DNA from: an uncultured Gammaproteobacteria bacterium
GTDB lineage: Bacteria > Pseudomonadota > Gammaproteobacteria > CAJQNE01
DNA length: 11,698 nucleotides
Assembly (NCBI GenBank): GCA_905479545.1
Contig: CAJQNE010000385.1
Coordinates: forward strand, 1 to 11,698
Direction of reading: 5' to 3'
The stretch's first letter is position 1; each line of letters begins with the position of its first letter. The notes beneath the pieces are model-generated. The model searched no databases, was not told where the DNA came from, and was given only the letters and a program-made list of their open reading frames with translations. The translations under genes were made by a program, and so were the position numbers. Positions 6,163 through 11,698 of the stretch are shown piece by piece.

Positions 6163-7011
6163 CTACTTCGCGTAGTCGTAAAAACCACGGCCGGATTTAC
6201 GGCCTAGTAACCCGGCTTCAACGCGTTTCTTAATTTCTAAGCAAGGTGCGTAACGGGGGTTGCCGTACTCTTCCTGCAGGCTTTTCAAAATGGCGTAAAC
6301 CACGTCGAGCCCGACTAAGTCGGCTAGTGCAAGCGGCCCTAGTGGGTGGTTGCAGCCTGCGCGCATACAGTTGTCGATTCCTTCGGCATCGCTGACACCT
6401 TCTTGTAAAGCAAACGCGGCTTCATTAATCATCGGGAATAGCACGCGGTTAACGATGAAGCCCGGCGCGTCTTTTACTTCAACCGGCTGCTTGCCGAGCT
6501 TGAGCGCTAGCTCGCGGATCGTGACTTTGGTGAGGTCTGAGGTGCGCAGGCCACTCACTACTTCAACCAGTGACATTAACGGCACGGGGTGGAAAAAGTG
6601 CATGCCGATAAACTGTTCTGGGTTTTTCACTAGTGACGCCAGTGCTTCTAGCGATAGGCTCGAAGTATTGGTGGCGATGATCGCGTCTTCATCGGCGACG
6701 TCGGCAATATGAGTCAGCACGTCGGTTTTAATGACGAGGTCTTCTGCGACACTTTCAATTATTAACTGGCAATCAGCTAAGCGGTCGTAGTCGGTGCCAC
6801 CGTTAATGGCGGCCAGCATTTTTTCTGCTTCTTCTTCATGTAGTTGTTGCTTAGATACCAGGCGGTATAGCGCTTTCCTTACTCCGGCAATGCAGCGATC
6901 TACCGAGCTGTCGCTACGACCAACGAGTACCAACGGGTAGCCATGTTGTACAAAGGCTTGAGCAATGCCGGTCGACATGGTGCCGGTGCCTACGAGTCCG
7001 ATTGTTTTCAT
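6163..7011 (-). CDS. hbd: 3-hydroxybutyryl-CoA (3-hydroxyacyl-CoA) dehydrogenase
   Basis: This 282-residue protein is a stand-alone NAD(H)-dependent enzyme that interconverts (S)-3-hydroxyacyl-CoA and 3-oxoacyl-CoA in the cytoplasm, in beta-oxidation, butyrate-type or phenylacetate (PaaH) pathways. The N-terminal Rossmann domain has GTGTMSTG (residues 8-15). Catalytic residues are visible as S117 in NTSS, H138 in GMHFFHP, E150 in LVEVV and N188 in GFIVNR. The C-terminal helical domain contains HPLGPLALADLVGLD (222-236) and ends in GRGFYDY, all standard. Length is normal for the single-function family; it is not fused to an enoyl-CoA hydratase as in FadB. A good Shine-Dalgarno (GAGGAAG) precedes the ATG. 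It is divergent from the flavoprotein gene across 121 bases. The exact chain-length preference and the hbd versus paaH name are not resolvable from context. Confidence 0.93.
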   Translation of the reverse strand: MKTIGLVGTGTMSTGIAQAFVQHGYPLVLVGRSDSSVDRCIAGVRKALYRLVSKQQLHEEEAEKMLAAINGGTDYDRLADCQLIIESVAEDLVIKTDVLTHIADVADEDAIIATNTSSLSLEALASLVKNPEQFIGMHFFHPVPLMSLVEVVSGLRTSDLTKVTIRELALKLGKQPVEVKDAPGFIVNRVLFPMINEAAFALQEGVSDAEGIDNCMRAGCNHPLGPLALADLVGLDVVYAILKSLQEEYGNPRYAPCLEIKKRVEAGLLGRKSGRGFYDYAK

Positions 7012-7097
7012 AAAACTTCCTCAATATTTATTGTTATCGGTGATTTTGCGGGCAGCATATTGCCACAATCCGCCGTCTCGCCGCGACTTGACAGCGC

Positions 7098-7103
7098 TAT
7101 ACT
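7098..7103 (+). promoter_or_regulatory. Probable -10 box of the BaiN/RdsA-type gene
   Basis: TATACT matches the sigma70 -10 consensus at five of six bases and lies 29 bases before the ATG at 7133. A perfect TTGACA at 7088-7093 is too close (4 bases) to serve as its -35; the properly spaced hexamer at 7075-7080 is poor. The TATACT is flanked by GCGC on both sides. The same 121-base gap serves the divergent dehydrogenase gene, for which no clear promoter was found. Confidence 0.35.
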
Positions 7104-7132
7104 GCGCAGCCTTTCAGTAACTGTACCGGCAT

Positions 7133-8329
7133 ATGGCAGCGACAGCACAACAGCCCGATGTGATTATTCTCGGCGCGGGCGCAGCGGGTTTAATGTGTGC
7201 AATAACTGCCGGGCGACGTGGTAAACGCGTGCTGGTACTCGACCACGCCAACAAAATAGGCAAGAAAATTCTGATGTCGGGTGGTGGGCGCTGCAATTTC
7301 ACCAACCTGAATAGCACCCCTGCTAATTTCCTCTCGGCTAATCCGCATTTTTGCAAATCGGCCTTGGCGCGCTATACCCCCTGGGATTTCACCGGCATGG
7401 TGTTGGAGCACGAAATTGCTTATCACGAGAAGGCGGCCGGCCAGCTTTTTTGCGATGAGTCGTCGAAAGATATTTTGGCGATGCTGGTGGCTGAGTGTGA
7501 AAAGGTCGGCGTAACGATTCGTAGCCACTGCAATATCCGGTCGCTGGAGCATAGCGGTGAATTTGTGCTGCACACCAGCGATGGTGTGCATCGCGCTGAG
7601 GCGGTGGTGGTGGCTACCGGCGGCTTATCAATTCCAAAAATGGGCGCGACCGGCTTTGGTTATCAACTGGCAAGGCAGTTCGGCTTGAATGTGCTGCCAA
7701 CACGCGCCGGACTGGTGCCGTTTACTTTGCCGGAAAAAGACTTGGTGGAGTGGAGCCCGCTATCGGGTATTGCCGTGGACGTAACGGCATCTGTGCCGGG
7801 CGCAACGTTCGCCGAGCCGATGCTATTTACCCACCGAGGCCTGAGCGGCCCGTCGATGCTGCAGATTTCCTCATTCTGGCAACTCGGTGAATCAGTTAGC
7901 GTTGAGCTTATCGCTAATGCCGGTGAGTGGTTACAGGACCAGCAGCGTCAGCACCCGAAACGTTCGCTGCAGAATACCCTGGCAACAGTATTGCCCAAAC
8001 GCGTTGCTGAAACGTTAGCCCGTGTTGCATTACCCGAGGGTATAAGCGGTGAGCAAGCCATTAATACTCTCAATACCGCTCAGTGCTCAGCGCTGGCTGA
8101 AAGGCTGCAACAGATGGAATGGCAGCCTCATGGCACTGAGGGTTATCGCACCGCTGAGGTAACGCTGGGTGGCGTCGATACCGATGAGTTGTCGTCTAAA
8201 ACCATGCAGGCGAACAAGCAGCCGGGCTTGTTTTTTGTTGGCGAGGTGATGGATGTGACCGGCCATTTAGGTGGGCACAATTTCCAGTGGGCCTGGGCCA
8301 GTGGTTACGCGGCGGGGCAGGCTGTTTAG
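7133..8329 (+). CDS. rdsA: BaiN/RdsA family NAD(P)/FAD-dependent oxidoreductase (YhiN/HI0933-like)
   Basis: This is a 398-residue cytoplasmic flavoprotein of the HI0933/YhiN family, full length for the family. The N-terminal FAD-binding motif is GAGAAG (residues 14-19), followed by the family signature SGGGRCNFTN (49-58). The C-terminus carries a second flavin-contacting block with GEVMDVTGHLGG and NFQWAWASG. As I recall, E. coli YhiN (RdsA) was recently shown to make dihydrouridine at 23S rRNA position 2449, while the clostridial BaiN name came from a proposed bile-acid role; in a gammaproteobacterium the rRNA role is the more likely, but this is inference from family. The ATG at 7133 has no good Shine-Dalgarno. 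The gene ends only 6 bases before the end of the convergent lipase-like gene. Confidence 0.9.
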   Translation: MAATAQQPDVIILGAGAAGLMCAITAGRRGKRVLVLDHANKIGKKILMSGGGRCNFTNLNSTPANFLSANPHFCKSALARYTPWDFTGMVLEHEIAYHEKAAGQLFCDESSKDILAMLVAECEKVGVTIRSHCNIRSLEHSGEFVLHTSDGVHRAEAVVVATGGLSIPKMGATGFGYQLARQFGLNVLPTRAGLVPFTLPEKDLVEWSPLSGIAVDVTASVPGATFAEPMLFTHRGLSGPSMLQISSFWQLGESVSVELIANAGEWLQDQQRQHPKRSLQNTLATVLPKRVAETLARVALPEGISGEQAINTLNTAQCSALAERLQQMEWQPHGTEGYRTAEVTLGGVDTDELSSKTMQANKQPGLFFVGEVMDVTGHLGGHNFQWAWASGYAAGQAV

Positions 8330-8335
8330 CGAGTG

Positions 8336-9163
8336 CTAATATTCAGCATCTTTGGCTGAAATTGCTCCCACCAGGCATTCAATCGCGTTGTCACCCATCG
8401 CAATATTGTTGTGTCCCGCTTCGGGAAATAGCACGTCGCTCTCACGTCGGAAGCGTGAGGTTGAGCCAGGTTCGGCTTTGGGTGAGGAAAAGACTATGCC
8501 GTCGAATTGGCAGAATACTGAAGTGATGTGCTGCATCTCGTCGTATTGCTTGCTGGTAAATTCGAGATAGTCCGAACCCGGTGCCATCTGTCGTAAGCCG
8601 GGCGACATAAAAAATGCCAGCAATACTAAGGCCCAGTTCCAGCCGCTACCCATGTTCAGCGCAACAATTATTGCAACCAACGCATACACCACCCAGACGA
8701 TATTGGTGCCCCATAGCGGCGCTCCCAGTGTCCAACCGTGGCGAATGCGCTTTTCTTCCTGTACCAGCGCCGAGGTAAGAATTAGCCCGCCCATTGAGTG
8801 GGCGACGACGTAGGCCTCGTCAATATTGTGCTCATCGAGATAGGCCGATAGCTTCCGACCTTTGCCGAGCAAATTGCTCACCTGATAACCCAGTGAAAGA
8901 ATATGGCAAGGGTGGCCGGCGGCGTGAATGGCGGCCTGCATTTTTTTGTAGATAAACGGCCGACAGATAAAGCCGGGGACAATAACAACGGGTAATTTTG
9001 TCGCATCGGTGGTGAGCGGCGGCGGAGGTTTGCGGAACGGCCCGGTAACGTAACTAGCCCAGAGTTTTAGTGAGAACTTCAGGTCATCGAGGTTCTGGGC
9101 ACCTTTGCTGCGTTGTTTTTCTGCGGGTATTTCCCAGGTTTTGTGCGGCATGTCTTGGTGCAT
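8336..9163 (-). CDS. Lipase/esterase-like alpha/beta hydrolase with a membrane hairpin
   Basis: This is a predicted serine hydrolase of the alpha/beta-hydrolase fold, 275 residues from the ATG at 9163; an upstream in-frame TTG at 9187 would add eight residues but lacks a good ribosome binding site, while GGGGG precedes the ATG. Numbered from the ATG: VVIVPGF (59-65) is the oxyanion-hole strand, AHSMGG (121-126) holds nucleophile S123 with Ala in place of the usual first Gly, D221 in FDG is the likely acid, and H251 in EAGH the base. Residues about 155-188 form two hydrophobic helices separated by a short loop, probably an inserted membrane-associated cap. There is no signal peptide, so it is probably cytoplasmic and membrane-bound. 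Substrate unknown. It converges on the flavoprotein gene and follows the DUF1499 gene by 137 bases. Confidence 0.82.
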   Translation of the reverse strand: MHQDMPHKTWEIPAEKQRSKGAQNLDDLKFSLKLWASYVTGPFRKPPPPLTTDATKLPVVIVPGFICRPFIYKKMQAAIHAAGHPCHILSLGYQVSNLLGKGRKLSAYLDEHNIDEAYVVAHSMGGLILTSALVQEEKRIRHGWTLGAPLWGTNIVWVVYALVAIIVALNMGSGWNWALVLLAFFMSPGLRQMAPGSDYLEFTSKQYDEMQHITSVFCQFDGIVFSSPKAEPGSTSRFRRESDVLFPEAGHNNIAMGDNAIECLVGAISAKDAEY

Positions 9164-9238
9164 GGCTGTGGCCCCCGTTATATTCAAGCTACCAAGGTAC
9201 CGCTGATGGCGATGGAATTCACCCTCAACGACGGAGGT

Positions 9239-9273
9239 AGCATAAGTCGTTGTTAATTATTAACTATTAATAG
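9239..9273 (-). promoter_or_regulatory. Tandem palindromes overlapping a possible promoter of the lipase-like gene
   Basis: The perfect palindromes GTTAATTATTAAC (9252-9264) and CTATTAATAG (9264-9273) share one base. On the minus strand a weak promoter can be drawn through them: TAGTTA (plus 9261-9266) and TATGCT (plus 9239-9244), 16 bases apart. This arrangement suits an operator controlling the lipase-like gene, but AT-rich palindromes can arise by chance. The rest of the 9164-9300 gap shows no gene. Confidence 0.35.
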
Positions 9274-9300
9274 CCGGTCGCATTCGTAGTTTCTGAGTAA

Positions 9301-10062
9301 CTAATCGCCAATCGCTTGGCTTAGTTTGCTCAGGAATGCTTCAACACGTTCGGCATTCACGCCTAAATCACTTTTTCCAACGCGGCTGGAGGAGCGCATA
9401 TCAATCGTGCTGCCAGCTTCGCTGCGCGCCACTCGCAGTACAATATCGTCTTTAAAGCCGAACCAACGACTTTGGTCAACGGCTTCAATACGGCCACGGC
9501 GGCTATCAGCAGCGAGTAGCTCCCAGCCTTGTTGTTTTATCAGTTCCAGAGCAATCGGAAAAACTGTTTCCGGGTCTTTACCGGTTCGCAGTGGTGCGAG
9601 GCTGTCGTAAGCGCAGCTTTGCGCTTTAGCCAGCTCGTCGCCAGCGTAAGCAGTGGAGTTAGCGGTATTGTTGCCGCGCACAGCGACCGAAGCTTCGAAG
9701 GCCGGTGGGTTTTGGCTGTCGGTACTGATGTCGTGAATAACCGGCAGCGACCGAAACTTTTGCAGCTGTTTTACCGGCGTAATTAGCGTGCCGACGGCGA
9801 TGATGATGGCTAGCAGTGCAAGTGGCATTCCACGGCGGTTGCCGCCGAACCAGGTATGGCCAAGGCCCATTACGCCCAGCAGTACCGCGGCGGCCGCGGT
9901 AAAAGCGGCGTACTTTATAACGGTTAGCAAGGCATAGTCGTAGTCCCACCAGCCTTGTTTGTAACCAAGGGGAGCGATCACTAGCCCTACCAGAGCCGCT
10001 ACGGCGAGTAGCAGCGCGAGTGCTGCTAAACCGGAGCGCGGGCGGTCGTCGTAATCATTCAT
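9301..10062 (-). CDS. DUF1499 domain membrane protein
   Basis: This 253-residue protein (from the ATG at 10062) has an N-terminal membrane region and a soluble DUF1499 domain; the function is unknown. Hydrophobic helices lie at about residues 11-31, 44-68 and 79-97. The soluble part from about residue 105 includes the pattern typical of DUF1499: a CAYDSL segment, a GWELLAADSRRGRIEAVDQS strand region, WFGFKDDIVLRV and a final helix after RVGKSDLG. A TTG two codons upstream (10068) is better spaced from an AGG and might be the true start, so the first two residues are uncertain. It is the downstream member of the probable rsgA, S49 peptidase, DUF1499 run, with 62 bases separating it from the peptidase stop. 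The topology suggests an inner-membrane protein; which side the domain faces is not clear. Confidence 0.85.
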   Translation of the reverse strand: MNDYDDRPRSGLAALALLLAVAALVGLVIAPLGYKQGWWDYDYALLTVIKYAAFTAAAAVLLGVMGLGHTWFGGNRRGMPLALLAIIIAVGTLITPVKQLQKFRSLPVIHDISTDSQNPPAFEASVAVRGNNTANSTAYAGDELAKAQSCAYDSLAPLRTGKDPETVFPIALELIKQQGWELLAADSRRGRIEAVDQSRWFGFKDDIVLRVARSEAGSTIDMRSSSRVGKSDLGVNAERVEAFLSKLSQAIGD

Positions 10063-10103
10063 TGTCAAATTTCGCCTGTATTCACATGTTCAAGGCTGAT
10101 TTT

Positions 10104-10125
10104 GCCCGACCCAGACGGTTCGGGC
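10104..10125 (-). other. Hairpin at the end of the S49 peptidase gene
   Basis: On the minus strand GCCCGAACC and GGGTCGGGC pair at eight of nine positions around the loop GTCT, starting at the last base of the peptidase stop codon. AAAATC rather than a T-run follows, so it is not a standard intrinsic terminator; it may attenuate transcription or stabilise the upstream message before the DUF1499 gene. Confidence 0.4.
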
Positions 10126-11075
10126 TACATGCCAGCAGGCCAAATATACATGGCTTGGCTGCCGGTCGGTGGCAGCAGTGCGCCGACAGCGCCTGGCTGG
10201 TTGGCGGGCAGGCGGGCATAAATAGAATCGCCTTTGATACCGGCGTTGTTGTAGCGCACCACCCGCGCATCGGGGCTGCCACTTAGTTCGCGAGCCAATT
10301 CAATGGCGTCGCTTAGGCGGCCAATGCGGTCGATTAGCCCCAGCTCCAGCGCTTGGTTGGCGTTAAAAATCCGGCCATCTGCCACGTTGGTTAAGTCGGT
10401 CTGCTGAAGTGCAGGGCGACCGCTGCGAACGACACTGATAAAGCGCTGATGCATTGAATCCAGCAGGGTCTGCACTATCTCATTTTCTTCTGCTGTCGAT
10501 GGCCGGGTGGGCGTTAATAGCGTTTTTAGTCGGCCAGCGTGTACCGTTTCATCACGGACACCGACTTTTTCCATAAGGCCGCTAACTTCATATTTCGCCA
10601 GGATAACGCCAATAGAGCCGGTGATACCGGTCGGGTGCATTACCACCTCGTCGGCCGCACAGGCAACGTAATAACCGCCGGATGCGGCGACATCCGCGAG
10701 CGAGGCGATTACTGGAATTTTTTGCGTATCGGCAAATTGCCGAATACGGGCATAGACGTCATCGCTGGCAGTAACGCCGCCGCCGGGGCTATTGATGTGC
10801 AGCACCAGTGCTTTAATTTTTTCGTCATCGACCGCACGCTTGAGCGCCGAATCTATCGCAGTAAGTGTACTGATGCCGCTGCCTAAGCCGAGTAGCGATG
10901 ATGGCGGTACGCTGCTAATGACCCCTTGCACATCGAGCAATAAAATTTTGTCGCTATTGCCTTTTTCGACCACTTGTTCAGCGCTGCGCTGAGGGCCGTT
11001 GAGTAAACCAATATTCGGCGCGAATACGCAGCCGGATAGGAGCAGGGCAGCTGCGACAGTAGTGAGTAATTTCAT
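10125..11075 (-). CDS. S49 family peptidase (SppA-like), predicted lipoprotein
   Basis: This is a predicted serine protease of the SppA/ClpP-crotonase fold, 316 residues, a single-domain length closer to Bacillus SppA or SohB than to the tandem E. coli SppA. The core shows INSPGGG (94-100), the nucleophile region AASGGYY with S132, GITGSIGV (150-157) and the base K184 in GRLK. The S132 to K184 distance of 52 equals that between Ser147 and Lys199 of B. subtilis SppA, as I recall it. Unlike typical SppA, which has a membrane anchor, the N-terminus is a lipoprotein signal with lipobox LLSGC, acylated Cys16 and Val at +2, predicting outer-membrane sorting. It starts 31 bases after the rsgA stop and probably shares its transcript. 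Role in signal-peptide clearance is family knowledge, not shown here. Confidence 0.9.
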   Translation of the reverse strand: MKLLTTVAAALLLSGCVFAPNIGLLNGPQRSAEQVVEKGNSDKILLLDVQGVISSVPPSSLLGLGSGISTLTAIDSALKRAVDDEKIKALVLHINSPGGGVTASDDVYARIRQFADTQKIPVIASLADVAASGGYYVACAADEVVMHPTGITGSIGVILAKYEVSGLMEKVGVRDETVHAGRLKTLLTPTRPSTAEENEIVQTLLDSMHQRFISVVRSGRPALQQTDLTNVADGRIFNANQALELGLIDRIGRLSDAIELARELSGSPDARVVRYNNAGIKGDSIYARLPANQPGAVGALLPPTGSQAMYIWPAGM

Positions 11076-11106
11076 TGCTTAATCCGGTGCTTTGCACTTA
11101 GCGGCA

Positions 11107-11698
11107 TTATCGATCAGCCGTGTCACGGTTGAGTAGCGTTAGGTAGCTTTGATAGCGACGCTGGCTGATATCGCCGTCGCTCATGGCCCGTAGAATGGCG
11201 CACTGCGGTTCATGAGTGTGCTGACAATTTGAAAATTTGCAGTCGCCAATGAAGGGCCGGAATTCACGGAAGCAGTTGCCGAGTGTGGTTGAGGGCAATT
11301 CGGGTGGTTGAAAGTCACGGATGCCGGGCGAATCGATTAACGTGCTGCCGTTACTGTCCAGCCGGAATAAGCGACTGGAAGTGGTGGTGTGTTTGCCTTC
11401 GCCACTGGCGGCAGAAATAGCGCCAACCCGCAGCTCGGCATCCGGCACCAGAGCATTAACAAGTGACGACTTGCCGACACCTGAAGCGCCGATAATCAGC
11501 GAAGTTTTACCTTGTAATTGCTCGCGCACCCGCTGCAGGGATACTTCATCGTGTTGGCTGCATTCCAACAATCGATAACCCAACGCCTGATAGCTTTGCA
11601 TCAATGCTGAACACTCATCGCTGACGATATCCTGTTTGGTGCGTAGTAGGATGGCCGGTATTCCGGCCAGCTCAGCACCAATAAGGCAGCGGTCAATC
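11107..11698 (-). CDS. rsgA: Ribosome small subunit-dependent GTPase A RsgA (partial)
   Basis: This is the C-terminal part of RsgA (YjeQ), the circularly permuted GTPase that acts in late 30S subunit maturation. The reading frame stays open from the stop at 11107 to the window edge, beginning with IDRCLIGAELAGIPAIL, so the N-terminal OB-fold and true start lie outside. Motifs occur in the permuted order: G4 (TKQD, the usual form is NKxD), then G1 GASGVGKSS, then G3 DSPG, followed by the zinc knuckle C-x4-C-x-H-x5-C (CKFSNCQH then EPQC) and a C-terminal helical tail. The Thr for Asn in G4 is unusual but chemically tolerated in some GTPases. A TTG/ATG pair near 11600 is internal, not the start. 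The S49 peptidase follows 31 bases downstream. Confidence 0.95.
   Translation of the reverse strand, partial: IDRCLIGAELAGIPAILLRTKQDIVSDECSALMQSYQALGYRLLECSQHDEVSLQRVREQLQGKTSLIIGASGVGKSSLVNALVPDAELRVGAISAASGEGKHTTTSSRLFRLDSNGSTLIDSPGIRDFQPPELPSTTLGNCFREFRPFIGDCKFSNCQHTHEPQCAILRAMSDGDISQRRYQSYLTLLNRDTADR

Noticed and set aside
7088..7103. TTGACA followed by TATACT as one promoter
   Set aside because: The boxes are only 4 bases apart, far from the 16-18 needed; only TATACT is kept as a possible -10.
7190..7591. Minus-strand 133-codon frame inside the flavoprotein gene
   Set aside because: Lies antisense to the FAD-binding region of a well-supported gene and shows no recognisable domain.
8342..8360. 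TTCAGC/GCTGAA hairpin at the convergent end of the flavoprotein and lipase-like genes
   Set aside because: Only six base pairs and no T-run; also inside the coding region of the hydrolase.
1..11698. A defence island, phage, toxin-antitoxin or other undescribed multi-gene system
   Set aside because: Gene content is housekeeping and metabolic with no integrase, transposase, toxin pair, CRISPR repeats or unusual composition block that I can see; the nuclease-like DUF2726 protein alone does not make a system.

Overview
The window reads as an ordinary, densely packed chromosomal segment of a gammaproteobacterium, probably a marine or other aquatic one. This placement rests on the gene families (a DUF5062-like small protein, a YciH-type SUI1 protein, RsgA, an HI0933/YhiN flavoprotein, an alkylsulfatase lipoprotein), moderate base composition, and an intergenic cluster of REP-like inverted repeats. 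It is my inference and the genus cannot be fixed from sequence reading. No phage, transposase, CRISPR, tRNA, rRNA or toxin-antitoxin genes are visible.

Layout. Positions 1-2941 hold five plus-strand genes: a DHRS12-like short-chain dehydrogenase (SDR), a GNAT acetyltransferase and a stand-alone TfoX N-terminal-domain protein that are tightly coupled, then a 131-base gap, a DUF5062-like small protein and a membrane-anchored DUF2726/zinc-ribbon protein. Positions 2973-5087 are minus strand: an MBL-fold alkylsulfatase lipoprotein followed by yciH. A classical SDR (5181-5945, plus) is divergent from the alkylsulfatase. A 217-base gap (5946-6162) holds three inverted repeats, one of which could act as a terminator. 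Next come a minus-strand 3-hydroxyacyl-CoA dehydrogenase (6163-7011) divergent from a plus-strand BaiN/RdsA-type flavoprotein (7133-8329), which converges on a minus-strand alpha/beta-hydrolase (8336-9163). The right end is a minus-strand run, rsgA (cut by the window edge), an S49 peptidase lipoprotein and a DUF1499 membrane protein, which probably forms an operon.

How the genes may work together. Two loose themes appear. One is lipid and surfactant catabolism: alkylsulfatase, a divergent SDR, 3-hydroxyacyl-CoA dehydrogenase and a lipase-like hydrolase. The other is ribosome and translation function: YciH, the RdsA homolog and RsgA. Neither is organised as a single operon, so these may be coincidental neighbours. 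I found no convincing evidence of an undescribed multi-gene system. The items most worth a second look are the DUF2726 protein with a nuclease-like motif, the S49 peptidase that is a predicted outer-membrane lipoprotein, the short alkylsulfatase with an apparent Glu-to-Asp metal-ligand change, the repeat cluster, and tandem palindromes upstream of the lipase-like gene.
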